Positions 16,245 to 24,857 of a stretch of 55,498 nucleotides of DNA are shown in pieces. The number at the start of each line of letters is the position of its first letter. Positions within the stretch are counted from its first letter, which is position 1. The stretch is from contig CALVEJ010000002.1 of the NCBI GenBank assembly GCA_944326535.1, positions 1 to 55,498 of the forward strand, given 5' to 3'. The stretch is from Candidatus Gastranaerophilales bacterium. Lineage in GTDB: Bacteria > Cyanobacteriota > Vampirovibrionia > Gastranaerophilales > Gastranaerophilaceae. The position numbers and the translations under genes were made by a program. The notes under the pieces are model-generated. The model searched no databases. It had not been told where the DNA came from and saw only the letters and a program-made list of their open reading frames with translations.

Positions 16245-17495
16245 CTATTTGTTGAAAATCATAAAGGTTTCTTTCAAAAACTCATACCCTTTCAAAAAGG
16301 ATTCGATATCAACCATTTCATTTGCCGAGTGCATATTGTAGATATCAGCCAATCCAAGCAGATAGGGTTTGAGTATTTGACCGTTTTTGTTTTTCTCATG
16401 TGCATAAATATGAGTTTCCGCTCCGGCGTGGAAGGAAGAAACATCACCTTTTATGCCGATATTGTCACATGCCTGTACACATATTTTTTGAATTGTTTCA
16501 TCATCAGACTTTTCAAAAGCTTTCATTTTTGACTTTGCAACAAATTCCGCTTTAGCCAGACCAGCATATTTTTCGTTGAATTTTTCAACTATATTTTTTA
16601 TGTCTTCAATAAGTTGATTTTCATTTGCTTCTTCAGAGCTTCTTATTGAATATTTTGCCATTGCTTTTGTGTTTATGATATTTGTCAGACAGTTGTCCGC
16701 AGTATATTCAATATAGCTTTCGGCTTCAATACCCTTTTGAACAGCTCTTTGAATTGGAGGTTCAACTCCGCCGCCGATTACACATCCTATATTTATTGAT
16801 GTAACAGTGCCGTATTCATCACGTTTGTACTCACCTTGAGGAATCTCGTTTATCAGCTCAGCAATAAGTTTCACTGCGTTCACTCTGGTTTTGTCTCCGA
16901 TATCAATCCCCGAATGACCGCCTTTAAATGCTTCTACTTTCAGGGTTCCGTTAGTATAGCTTGCACCCGAAATTTGAATTTGTCCGAGTTTGTCGGCATC
17001 AAGCACCAGAACATATTCAGAATCAATTTCATCAAATTTTACATTGTGAATGCCTGTCATATTCTGCTCTTCATCCTTTGTGAAAATCAACTCGAGCCCT
17101 CCGTGCTTGATTTCCGGATGTTTTGCAAGATGCATTGCAAGATAAATTGCCGCAGCATCACCCACTTTGTCGTCAGAGCCGAGGGTTCTTTTTTTGTCTG
17201 TTTCAATAAATTTTCCGTCTTCCGAGACTCTTATATTTACAGCTGAAGCATCACCGACTACGTCCATATGTGCGGAAAGTGCAAGCGGCTTTTTTGAATT
17301 GTCGGTTGCTTTTACCTTTGCTCTGACATTGCCGAAATCATCCGGTTTTGCATCAACATTTGATTTTTGCAAAATTTCAACAATTTTTTGTGCAACTTTA
17401 TCTTCTTCTCCGGATGGAGACGGAATTTCAGCTAGAGTACAGAATAAGTTTATCAGTTCGTTTTCCTGTCTCAAATCATTTATGTTTTTGGTCAT
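16245..17495 (-). CDS. M20-family peptidase, peptidase T-like
   Basis: 416 aa cytoplasmic zinc peptidase. Metal and catalytic motifs are visible: SAHMDVVGD (about 94-102), GSDDKVGDAAA, FTKDEEQNMTG (Glu pair), LDADK and the late ligand region SAN in NMHSANEMV; an internal dimerisation domain lies between. The PepT/YqjE-like subgroup removes N-terminal residues from small peptides. AAAGGAG precedes the ATG. It lies 35 bp downstream of the OmpA-domain gene and 15 bp upstream of the ABC permease on the same strand; co-transcription is possible but no functional link is evident. Confidence 0.88.
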   Translation of the reverse strand: MTKNINDLRQENELINLFCTLAEIPSPSGEEDKVAQKIVEILQKSNVDAKPDDFGNVRAKVKATDNSKKPLALSAHMDVVGDASAVNIRVSEDGKFIETDKKRTLGSDDKVGDAAAIYLAMHLAKHPEIKHGGLELIFTKDEEQNMTGIHNVKFDEIDSEYVLVLDADKLGQIQISGASYTNGTLKVEAFKGGHSGIDIGDKTRVNAVKLIAELINEIPQGEYKRDEYGTVTSINIGCVIGGGVEPPIQRAVQKGIEAESYIEYTADNCLTNIINTKAMAKYSIRSSEEANENQLIEDIKNIVEKFNEKYAGLAKAEFVAKSKMKAFEKSDDETIQKICVQACDNIGIKGDVSSFHAGAETHIYAHEKNKNGQILKPYLLGLADIYNMHSANEMVDIESFLKGYEFLKETFMIFNK

Positions 17496-17530
17496 AACAA
17501 ACTCCTTTAGTGTTTTATTAAATATTGTTA

Positions 17531-18253
17531 TTACTGTCCGTTTTTATCAAGTGTATTCTGTTTTTTCTTTATAGCATCCAAAACGGATTTATCCTTAAAA
17601 ACTATTTTGAGCTCGACTCTTCTGCTTTTGGCAAAATCTTCTTTTCCGTTCACAAGAACCGGCTGAGACGGACCTTTTCCTTCTACTGACAAAAGTTTAA
17701 ACAATTCGGCTTCATAATCTTTTTTTCCGCTATAGTCCGAATAAACAATATACTGCGCAACGGATGATGCTCTTTTCAAGCTCAAATCCATGTTTTTGTA
17801 ATATTGTTCTTCCGGTGTTTTTGCCCCTGCAAAAGTTTGAGAGTCTGTATGACCTTCAATTACAATTTGTGATATTTTGTCGGTTATATCAGGAGTTTTC
17901 ATTATTGTATCCAGATAAACCGGAACAAATTTTGACATATACTGTCTTCCTTTTGCTGAAAGCTCCCAGCTGTTCAGTTCAAAAAGTTCAAGGTCAGAAA
18001 TTTTGATTGTGCCCGAGAACTTATCCGCTTCAGCTTTTATATTGTTTTTTTGGAGCTCTTTTGCAATTTTCTCGGTAACTTCATACTGAGACTCTTTCTC
18101 ATCGATTTTGTTTTGAGTAAAACCTGTAATCGTAAAAATAAACAATACAAGAAAAACAACAACCAATCCGAGCAAAAGGTCGCTCATTGTAACCCAAAAA
18201 ACGTTTGAGTCATCATCGCTATTTTGATTTGAACCGTATTTAATATATTTCAT
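17531..18253 (-). CDS. OmpA/MotB-domain membrane protein (ZorB-like)
   Basis: 240 aa. A short cytoplasmic N-terminus leads to one TM helix (about 23-45) carrying Asp25 at its start (FWVTMSDLLLGLVVVFLVLF), the position of the ion-conducting Asp in MotB/ZorB proteins. A linker is followed by an OmpA/MotB peptidoglycan-binding domain with VIEGHTDSQ, NMDLSLKRASSVAQYI and KSRRVELKIVF. It starts 14 bp after the MotA/ZorA-like gene, so the two probably form an ion-driven stator-like complex anchored to the wall. The TM/Asp sequence looks more like ZorB-type proteins than flagellar MotB, but I cannot run a phylogeny. Confidence 0.85.
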   Translation of the reverse strand: MKYIKYGSNQNSDDDSNVFWVTMSDLLLGLVVVFLVLFIFTITGFTQNKIDEKESQYEVTEKIAKELQKNNIKAEADKFSGTIKISDLELFELNSWELSAKGRQYMSKFVPVYLDTIMKTPDITDKISQIVIEGHTDSQTFAGAKTPEEQYYKNMDLSLKRASSVAQYIVYSDYSGKKDYEAELFKLLSVEGKGPSQPVLVNGKEDFAKSRRVELKIVFKDKSVLDAIKKKQNTLDKNGQ

Positions 18254-18267
18254 TTCTATTGCCGTTT

Positions 18268-19170
18268 TTAGTCTTTGTCATCGTTTCCGAACAGATCATC
18301 CAAAATACCTTGAGCTCCCTGTTTTTTAATGTTTTCCTGCAGTTTGTTTACAGAAAAAATGAGATTGTCCAGATATGGAACAAGTGTTTCTTTGAAGCTT
18401 TTGTCAAAAGCCGTTTTCATCTGTGAGGGAAGCTGTACAAATGCTTTATTGATTGCTATATTTTGAAGTTTTGACTCTTTTAACAGTTCTACGAGGAATT
18501 TTTCTGATGTAATACTGTCAAACAGCTTGTTCATCTCAAGCTGAAAAGCATTTAAAGGCGCCTTGCACATACTCTTGTATAAGAGTCTTTCTATTATGAT
18601 AAACAGAATAGAAGAACCTACCGCAACAACGGAAATCATTGCTGCAACCTTCATTGCCGCAAGAAGAGATGAAACAGAAGCTATTGTTGCTTCCTGTGTT
18701 GCAAAATTTACTTTTGAAAATGCAAGTGAAATATGCAAAAAAGTGAATAAAGGACCAAGACCCGTCAAAATTGTCGGAACGGAAGATATAAATTTGTAGT
18801 TCAATTTGCTGTTTATCAGTGTTTCTTCATTGAAAAAATATCCTGAATCAATTGTGCACTGTATACTTGAAGTGCCTTCCGTCAACCCTTTAAGCTTTTC
18901 TTCCTGTGCTGAGTGAGCCTCCGTGAAAACCAGTGTGTTTTTAAATTCTATCCAGTAGTTTGAAATAAATCCGTTATTTGAAAAAATTTCATCCAGTTCT
19001 TTAAAACGATATGCAATGTTGCCTTTTTTAAAAGAACGCAGAGTTTTTGTCAAAAAATTCAAAGAAGCATTTATGTATCTGACTTTTGTAACAAAATATA
19101 TAACCACCCCGGCAAAAAGTATAAGTATTGCAATTATTACCGGATCCAAAAACAACTTAAAATTTACCAT
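18268..19170 (-). CDS. MotA/TolQ/ExbB-type channel protein (ZorA-like)
   Basis: 300 aa. TM1 is near residues 8-28, then a large cytoplasmic region (29-127), a second hydrophobic helix (about 128-150, SVPTILTGLGPLFTFLHISL) and a third (about 172-194). The PTILTGLGPLFTF motif is the MotA/ExbB proton-channel signature as found in ZorA proteins. The C-terminal ~100 residues are helical and probably form a cytoplasmic tail, shorter than the long tail of Zorya ZorA. With the OmpA-domain partner it makes a two-gene motor unit; canonical Zorya genes zorC, zorD or zorE are not adjacent. The start has GAGAAAGAAA upstream, and a short conserved leader motif lies at 19190-19223. Confidence 0.8.
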   Translation of the reverse strand: MVNFKLFLDPVIIAILILFAGVVIYFVTKVRYINASLNFLTKTLRSFKKGNIAYRFKELDEIFSNNGFISNYWIEFKNTLVFTEAHSAQEEKLKGLTEGTSSIQCTIDSGYFFNEETLINSKLNYKFISSVPTILTGLGPLFTFLHISLAFSKVNFATQEATIASVSSLLAAMKVAAMISVVAVGSSILFIIIERLLYKSMCKAPLNAFQLEMNKLFDSITSEKFLVELLKESKLQNIAINKAFVQLPSQMKTAFDKSFKETLVPYLDNLIFSVNKLQENIKKQGAQGILDDLFGNDDKD

Positions 19171-19189
19171 GTTATTTCTTTCTCAAAAA

Positions 19190-19223
19190 TTATCTAATCT
19201 AATGCCGCAATCTTTTCTTGGAC
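19190..19223 (-). other. Short form of conserved leader motif upstream of zorA-like gene
   Basis: On the minus strand GTCCAAGAAAAGATTGC runs straight into GGCATTAGATTAGAT. The first part matches the 5' block and the second the 3' block of the long element at 19311-19545, but without the structured middle. A TATAAA box lies just upstream. It is therefore either the minimal leader or a version that lost its insert. Confidence 0.5.
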
Positions 19224-19304
19224 ATATTTATTTATACCATTTTTAAACGATTTAGTACACCACAAAAAATTTTAAAATTGTGTTAACCTGCAATTTTTGG
19301 GTAT

Positions 19305-19310
19305 TATAAT
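19305..19310 (+). promoter_or_regulatory. -10 box of the helicase leader
   Basis: TATAAT, with a weak TTAACC 16 bp upstream. Transcription would start near 19317, at the first bases of the conserved leader block, giving an untranslated leader of about 245 bases before the helicase gene. Confidence 0.6.
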
Positions 19311-19545
19311 ATTGTCCGAGAAAATTTTGCAATAAGAAGGACTCCGTTTTGAGTTGACTAAATGTCAAGTCAAAATGAAGGAAGAGCAAAATTTTTGACA
19401 AAGCGAATACGCACAGCGAAGCGAGCAGTAGTGAACCTGTCTTTGAAGCTTAACAAAGTTAAGCGCAGGTGAGGACACATTGAAAAGGTGAGCAGATGGC
19501 GGCTCGAAAGCTCGAGGCGGCAACTGCGACACTAGATTAGATTGG
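19311..19545 (+). ncRNA. Structured leader/RNA element, long form (element A)
   Basis: The element opens with TTGTCCGAGAAAATTTTGC and closes with GCGACACTAGATTAGATT. AAAATTTTGC (19321-19330) pairs perfectly with GCAAAATTTT (19386-19395), enclosing a hairpin at 19347-19375 (TTTTGAGTTGAC, loop TAAAT, GTCAAGTCAAAA, one mismatch). Further stems are ACCTG (19435-19439) with CAGGT (19466-19470), enclosing GCTTAAC-AAA-GTTAAGC (19448-19464), and CTCGA-AAGC-TCGAG near 19503-19516. The block from 19474 (GACACATTGAAAAGGTGAG) recurs in element B. There is no open reading frame. It lies between a -10 box and the helicase gene, so it is probably its 5' leader or a separate small RNA. Confidence 0.6.
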
Positions 19546-19562
19546 AAGACAATTACGGATAA

Positions 19563-21890
19563 ATGATGTCAGACGAAAAACAATGCGATTACAGCTTTAA
19601 TTTTAAACTTGATGATTTTCAGGAAGAAGCTCTTTTTCATATAAATAACGGCAAAAGTGTTGTTGTATGTGCACCGACCGGAGCGGGAAAAACCTGTATT
19701 GCACAAATGGCAATTCATAAAGCGCTCAAAGAGGGCAGCAGAATTTTCTATACAACACCGCTAAAAGCCCTTTCAAACCAGAAATATAATGATTTCTCCG
19801 AAAAATACGGAACAGACAGAGTGGGGCTTTTGACAGGCGATACGTCTATAAACAGGGATGCACAAATCGTTGTTATGACAACCGAAGTTTTTCGAAATAT
19901 GCTCTACGGAACAAATTTCGGCTCCGTATCGGATAACCTGAAAGAAGTCAGATATGTTGTGCTTGACGAAGTTCACTATATGAATGACGAGCAAAGGGGT
20001 ACTGTATGGGAGGAAAGCATAATATACTGCCCCACTAATATTCAGATCATTGCGCTTTCCGCCACGGTTGCAAACTCGCAGCAGCTTACGGATTGGATAA
20101 ACACGGTTCATTCAAGAACAGAGCTTGTGTATACTGATTTTCGTCCGGTACCTTTAAAATATTTTTACTATGATTCATCAAAACCCAATGATATCCTCCC
20201 TTTATTTACACCTGAAGGAAGGCTCAACAAAAAAATAAAACCGGAATCAAAAGCAAAATATTTTGGCAGACGAGGTTCAAAAATGCCGCAAAGACAAGTT
20301 GCAAAAGATGTGGTATCCGTTTTGCACAAAAAAAATATGCTGCCGGCAATATATTTTACATTTTCAAGAAAAAAATGCGATGAACAGATGGAAAAATGTG
20401 CAGGACTTTGCCTGACGACTCCGGAAGAACAAAAAGAAATCAAAAAAATTGTAGACGAATACATTGCCGAAAATCCGTATCTATACAACAACAAACATCT
20501 TGAGTATGTTTTGTGCGGTGTAGCATCGCATCATGCCGGACTTTTGCCGGCATGGAAAGTACTCGTTGAAAAATTGTTTCAAAAAGGACTGATAAAAGTT
20601 GTTTTTGCAACGGAAACACTTGCTGCCGGAATAAACATGCCTGCACGTTCCACGGTAATCAGCTCTGTATCAAAAAGAACGGACAGCGGTCACAGAATGC
20701 TTACGCCAAGCGAATTTTTGCAGATGTCAGGCAGAGCCGGACGCCGTGGCATGGATGAAATCGGATATGTCACGATTGTCGGTACTGCTTTTCAATCGCC
20801 GGAAGAAGTTGCCGATCTGGTAAAAAGCGGTGCAAATCCTCTGGAAAGCAGATTTTCACCCACATATTCAATGGTCGCCAATTTGCTGCAGAGATTTACT
20901 CTTGATGAGGCAAAAGAGCTTATTTTAAAAAGTTTTGGATATTATTCTTCCACAACAAGGCTCACCCCGCTGATGAAACAGCAGGAAGAGTTGAACAAGG
21001 TTATATCGGAATTTCAAAATTTCAAATGTCCTTTCAAACGTACAACCAAAGATATGTTTGAATACAACAAGCTCAAAAATATTTATGTTGAGCAAAGAAA
21101 AACAGCCAAAGTTCTTAAAAAACAGATGAACAAAAAGAATAAAGACAATATCGACTACTGTCTGGATTTTGAGAAAAAGACAAAAGAACTTTTGCACAAA
21201 GTACACGAATATCCCTGCGACACTTGTAAATTGTACAAAAAACATTTCAAAGAAACAGAGCTTTTGGACAGATTTAAGAAACGTGCAATAAAACTCGAAA
21301 AAACTATAGATTACGAAAGGGATATTTATTGGAGAAAATTCCTTAACCATACATACGTACTTGAAAGAATGGGTTATATAGAAAACAACTATCCCAATGA
21401 AAAAGGACTCACTATTGCAGCAATAAGGGCAGAAAATGAGCTGTTTCTGGCAGAAATTATTTTCAGCGGAATTTTGGATACTCTGACAGTTGACGAACTG
21501 GCTTCGGTTGTCTGTGCTATTACAACAGAAGATTTGCGCTCCGATGTGTATCCGGAGTTTCCTATCAGCAAAGGTACGAGAAAAGCTTTGAACCGTATAA
21601 AAGATGTAAAAAGAAGGGTTGCAATTATTCAAAGAGATTTTGATATTGAAACCGAAATGTATATAAATTCATATTACTCACCGCTCATAGAATATTGGGT
21701 CAACGGCGGTGAATGGGAAGACCTTGTTGAACAAATACCTTCCGGAGAAGGAGATATGGTCAGATGTTTTAAAAGAACAATTGATGTTCTCCGCCAGCTT
21801 ACAGTTATTCCGAATGTTTCTGATGAGCTTGTTCAAACTGCCCGTGCGGCAATTGAGGCAATAAACCGTCCGCCTATTGATATTGACTAG
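19563..21890 (+). CDS. Ski2-like DEXH-box RNA helicase
   Basis: 775 aa. Superfamily 2 motifs are in order: I APTGAGKT (37-44), TPLKALSNQK (Ia), II DEVH (135-138), III SAT (166-168), and VI QMSGRAGRRGMDEIG. The C-terminal half has the long inserted, partly coiled segment with CDTCKLYKKH and ends in a DSHCT-like helical domain (LVEQIPSGEGDMVRCFKRTIDVLRQL), as in Ski2/Mtr4 proteins and their cyanobacterial relatives. Likely role is 3'-5' RNA unwinding in rRNA maturation or RNA decay; substrate unproven. ATG at 19563 or 19566. Its leader is the structured element A. Its stop abuts the converging acetyltransferase stop with no spare base. Confidence 0.92.
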   Translation: MMSDEKQCDYSFNFKLDDFQEEALFHINNGKSVVVCAPTGAGKTCIAQMAIHKALKEGSRIFYTTPLKALSNQKYNDFSEKYGTDRVGLLTGDTSINRDAQIVVMTTEVFRNMLYGTNFGSVSDNLKEVRYVVLDEVHYMNDEQRGTVWEESIIYCPTNIQIIALSATVANSQQLTDWINTVHSRTELVYTDFRPVPLKYFYYDSSKPNDILPLFTPEGRLNKKIKPESKAKYFGRRGSKMPQRQVAKDVVSVLHKKNMLPAIYFTFSRKKCDEQMEKCAGLCLTTPEEQKEIKKIVDEYIAENPYLYNNKHLEYVLCGVASHHAGLLPAWKVLVEKLFQKGLIKVVFATETLAAGINMPARSTVISSVSKRTDSGHRMLTPSEFLQMSGRAGRRGMDEIGYVTIVGTAFQSPEEVADLVKSGANPLESRFSPTYSMVANLLQRFTLDEAKELILKSFGYYSSTTRLTPLMKQQEELNKVISEFQNFKCPFKRTTKDMFEYNKLKNIYVEQRKTAKVLKKQMNKKNKDNIDYCLDFEKKTKELLHKVHEYPCDTCKLYKKHFKETELLDRFKKRAIKLEKTIDYERDIYWRKFLNHTYVLERMGYIENNYPNEKGLTIAAIRAENELFLAEIIFSGILDTLTVDELASVVCAITTEDLRSDVYPEFPISKGTRKALNRIKDVKRRVAIIQRDFDIETEMYINSYYSPLIEYWVNGGEWEDLVEQIPSGEGDMVRCFKRTIDVLRQLTVIPNVSDELVQTARAAIEAINRPPIDID

Positions 21891-22460
21891 TTATGTTTTG
21901 ATTTTTTTGTGGAATTTTGCCGGATTGCCAAACACAATCGTATTTTCTTTGACATCTTTTGTCACAACAGAACCGGCACCAACAATTGCGCCGTCACCTA
22001 TAGTTACACCCGGAAGTATTGTCACATCAGACCCTATCCATACATTTTTCCCGATCCTGACGGGTGCAGGATGCATTTCTGCTCTTTTTTGAGGGTTAAT
22101 TTCATGATTGAGTGTAGTTATACATACATTGTGCCCGAGGAAACTGCCGTCGCCTATAGAAATTCCCCCTTGATCCTGAAATTTGCAGCAGGCGTTTATA
22201 AATACGTTTTTCCCGAGAGTTATATTTTTTCCGCAGTCGGTGTAAAAAGGAGGAAACAGTCTGAATGTCTGATCAACCTTTTTTCCTGTCAGTTTTGAAA
22301 AAAGCTCAACAAGTTCCTGAGGAGTATGGTATTTGTTGTTTATTTCCATGGTAATTTTCAAAGCTTCCTGGCTGAGTGCATTAAAAACTCCCATAAGATC
22401 TGATTCTATGTCAACTTTTTTTCGGTTATCCATGTAGTCGAAAAATTTTGTTAAATCCAT
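21891..22460 (-). CDS. Maltose/galactoside O-acetyltransferase-like (left-handed beta-helix)
   Basis: 189 aa acyl-CoA-dependent acetyltransferase. The N-terminal helical cap (about 1-70) is followed by hexapeptide repeats: [44 protein letters not shown] (catalytic His), [18 protein letters not shown] and [18 protein letters not shown]. This is the Maa/LacA/NodL group; the acceptor sugar is not predictable. GGGAG precedes the ATG. A related acetyltransferase lies 0.5 kb away on the other strand (22939-23538). Its stop touches the helicase stop tail to tail. Confidence 0.9.
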   Translation of the reverse strand: MDLTKFFDYMDNRKKVDIESDLMGVFNALSQEALKITMEINNKYHTPQELVELFSKLTGKKVDQTFRLFPPFYTDCGKNITLGKNVFINACCKFQDQGGISIGDGSFLGHNVCITTLNHEINPQKRAEMHPAPVRIGKNVWIGSDVTILPGVTIGDGAIVGAGSVVTKDVKENTIVFGNPAKFHKKIKT

Positions 22461-22543
22461 TTTGACTCCCGTTTCAAAAATATTGCCCTACTAAGAAAAT
22501 ATAATAAAAATAATATTTTGTAATGTTTCCTATTGAAAAATTT

Positions 22544-22551
22544 GATATAAT
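22544..22551 (+). promoter_or_regulatory. Extended -10 promoter for the DUF4186-like gene
   Basis: TGATATAAT, an extended -10, at about 22543-22551. Transcription should begin near 22558, about 23 bases before the ATG at 22581. Confidence 0.55.
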
Positions 22552-22580
22552 ATCATCCGGAATTGGAAAATAAACTGTAT

Positions 22581-22925
22581 ATGTACGAAGAAATTTTTGA
22601 AAAACTTTCAAAATCAGACTTTCGAAGAAAGTTTAAATTAAACGAAAAAGACAGACTATATCTGGAGCAAAAGGGTTTTGAAACAATAAAAAGACATGCA
22701 AAAGACTTTGTAGAAAAAAGAATTGCGCCGGCGCAAATTCCAAATGACGGCAAACAAACGCCAATGCGGGGGCATCCGGTTTTTACCGCACAGCATGCAA
22801 CGGCAACCTGCTGCAGAGGATGTATTCAAAAATGGCATCATTTTAAAAAGGGCATAAATCTGACTCAAAATCAACAGGACTATATCGTTGATTTAATCAT
22901 GGAATGGCTGAAAAAATATTTATAA
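22581..22925 (+). CDS. DUF4186-family protein
   Basis: 114 aa from ATG 22581; a TTG at 22563 would add six residues. The pattern KDFVEKRIAPAQIPNDGKQT, PMRGHPVFTAQHATATCCRGC and QKWHHFKKG matches the DUF4186 family of small soluble proteins, which is scattered through gut bacteria and lacks a known function. Conserved His and Cys residues (GHPVFTAQHATATCCRGC, WHH) suggest metal binding; this is inference. It is followed after 13 bp by an acetyltransferase gene with its own strong ribosome site, so the pair probably forms an operon. Confidence 0.82.
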   Translation: MYEEIFEKLSKSDFRRKFKLNEKDRLYLEQKGFETIKRHAKDFVEKRIAPAQIPNDGKQTPMRGHPVFTAQHATATCCRGCIQKWHHFKKGINLTQNQQDYIVDLIMEWLKKYL

Positions 22926-22938
22926 AAAAGGAGAAAAT

Positions 22939-23538
22939 ATGAACGAAAAAGAAAAAATGCTCAGCGGTTTGCTCTATGATGCGAATTATGACAAAAGTCT
23001 TTTCGATGAGAGAGTAAAATGCAAAATGCTATGTCACAAGTATAACCTTCTTTCTCCTGACAAAATTGATGAAAGAAAATCAATTTTGAAAAAAATAATA
23101 GGAAAAACAAAAACAAATTTCTGGATAGAGCCTTCGTTTTATTGCGATTACGGATATAATATAGAACTGGGTGAAAATTTTTATTCAAACCACAATTTGA
23201 TAATACTGGATGCGGCAAAAGTTGTTTTCGGCGACAATGTTTTTCTCGGACCCAACTGCTCATTTTACACCCCTCAGCATCCGCTTGATGCTGAAACAAG
23301 AAATAAAGGGCTTGAATATGCATTCCCTATTACGGTCGGAAACAATGTCTGGTTCGGCGGAGACGTAAAAGTCATGCCCGGAGTCACTGTTGGTGACAAC
23401 ACTGTCATCGGTGCAGGAAGTGTAATAACCAAAAACATTCCATCCGGTGTAATCGCTGCCGGAACTCCCTGCAGAGTAATCAGAGAGATTTCGGAAGCCG
23501 ATAAAACAAAATTTGAAAAGGCTTCTGATAAAGTTTAA
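22939..23538 (+). CDS. maa: Maltose O-acetyltransferase-like protein
   Basis: 199 aa with the classic Maa/LacA layout: N-terminal maltose acetyltransferase domain (MNEKEKMLSGLLYDANYDKSL, about 1-60), then left-handed beta-helix repeats with FWIEPSFYCDYGYNIELGENFYSN, the catalytic His region FYTPQHPLDAETR and TVGDNTVIGAGSVITKNIPSGVIAAGTPCRV. AAAAAAGGAG precedes the ATG. The enzyme transfers acetyl from acetyl-CoA to sugar hydroxyls. It closes a short operon with the DUF4186-like gene; the symbol reflects family resemblance. Confidence 0.9.
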   Translation: MNEKEKMLSGLLYDANYDKSLFDERVKCKMLCHKYNLLSPDKIDERKSILKKIIGKTKTNFWIEPSFYCDYGYNIELGENFYSNHNLIILDAAKVVFGDNVFLGPNCSFYTPQHPLDAETRNKGLEYAFPITVGNNVWFGGDVKVMPGVTVGDNTVIGAGSVITKNIPSGVIAAGTPCRVIREISEADKTKFEKASDKV

Positions 23539-23542
23539 AAAT

Positions 23543-24856
23543 TTATGTATTAAACTCTTTTACAAGATTTTCTATCCAATTGAAAATATTCAAAAGTTCG
23601 TACGGCTTTGGCAGATACAAATCAGCTCCGGCGTTCAAAACGAGTTTTTTGTCATGAACAACGGTGGACAAAACGATTTTTACATTTTTGAATTTTTTGT
23701 CCTTTTTGATTTTTTTGCACAGATCCAAACCTTTCAGGCTGCCGGCATCACCGGCATCAAGAACAACAATTGCCGGTTCAAAAGATTTTAAAAGAACGAA
23801 CGCACTGTCATATTCGTTTGATGCGGCAACTTCATAGCCCTGCATTTCTCCGGTTGTTTTCAAAAGAAAGCTCAACGCTTCATCCGGCTCAATTATTAGT
23901 ATTTTGTTGTTAAAATCTTTATCCAGTACAGCATCTTGTGCACTGAGTTTTGCTCTTTCAACGACATAAGAAGAACCGGGATTGTATTTTGCGAGTTTGC
24001 AGGCGGCAAAAAGATCTGAGATTGCCGGATTTATGCTTGTATAATTCTTGAAATCTCCGGAGGTTATACCGATACTCGTTGAAACAAGATTTACTCTTTT
24101 GCCTGCATTGTCATCCCCGTATAAAATTATATAACCCTGTTTTGCGTCTTCTTCGTTATAAAATTTTTCAACAATTTTTTCAAAAGCATATACAAGAAAA
24201 GATGCTATGCGCTCTGATTTCAATGGATTTGTTAAAATTAAAAACTCGTTCTGCGCAAGTCTGCCGATAAAGTCATTCTCGTCCAGAGCCGAGTTTATTA
24301 TGGCGGTGTACGTCTGGAGCATTTTGTCGGAGGCAAGATCCCCGTATATTTCTTTGTAAGAATCAAAATCATTTATTCTGACTAGCATTGCCGCCCATTT
24401 TGTGTTTTGAACAATAGTCCTTTTAAAAACTCTCAGAGCTGATTTTGTATCCGGAAGCTGTGTTATTTCATCTATCATATTTTCAAAATGACGTCTTAAA
24501 TGCGCATTTATGCGGGCTTTAAATTCTTCCGATTCAATAGGCTCGCTCAAAAAGTCATCTGCTCCGGCATCAAGTACATCAAGTTTGTCCTGAAGCTCAG
24601 ATGACTTTGACAGAGCAATTATACAGGGTCTGGACGGATAACTTAAAAATCTCAGCTTTTTAATTATTTCGGAAAGCGACAGATCCATGCTGTCAGAAAC
24701 AAGAACCGCATCGGGTTCATACTGTGTCAAAAGTTCCATAGCTGTTTCAAAATCTTTGCAGGATATCACATTTGCCCCACAAGCTTCAATAAGTTTTTTA
24801 TATTTTGCGGGCAGTTCTTTTCTTTTGTCCAATATCAATACCAGTTTGGATAACAT
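23543..24856 (-). CDS. REC-GGDEF-REC regulator with degenerate GGDEF site
   Basis: 437 aa from ATG 24856, chosen because GGAGG lies upstream; the open frame to 24988 overlaps the kinase gene. The first receiver domain (about 4-125) has Ser54 then Asp55 (AVLVSDSMD) where one phospho-Asp is expected, so it may be altered. The central domain (about 127-300) is GGDEF-like, but the signature reads AQNEF (201-205), so cyclase activity is unlikely. The C-terminal receiver (about 318-437) keeps LIIEPDE, VVLDAGD and LPKP. The gene follows the PAS kinase gene with one base between stop and start, so they are almost surely translationally coupled partners. Confidence 0.87.
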   Translation of the reverse strand: MLSKLVLILDKRKELPAKYKKLIEACGANVISCKDFETAMELLTQYEPDAVLVSDSMDLSLSEIIKKLRFLSYPSRPCIIALSKSSELQDKLDVLDAGADDFLSEPIESEEFKARINAHLRRHFENMIDEITQLPDTKSALRVFKRTIVQNTKWAAMLVRINDFDSYKEIYGDLASDKMLQTYTAIINSALDENDFIGRLAQNEFLILTNPLKSERIASFLVYAFEKIVEKFYNEEDAKQGYIILYGDDNAGKRVNLVSTSIGITSGDFKNYTSINPAISDLFAACKLAKYNPGSSYVVERAKLSAQDAVLDKDFNNKILIIEPDEALSFLLKTTGEMQGYEVAASNEYDSAFVLLKSFEPAIVVLDAGDAGSLKGLDLCKKIKKDKKFKNVKIVLSTVVHDKKLVLNAGADLYLPKPYELLNIFNWIENLVKEFNT

Positions 24857-24857
24857 A

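Noticed and set aside
17531..21890. Complete Zorya system (zorAB plus helicase)
   Set aside because: The helicase is Ski2/DSHCT-type rather than the ZorD Snf2-like type, points the other way, and no zorC or zorE is seen; kept only as a ZorAB-like pair.
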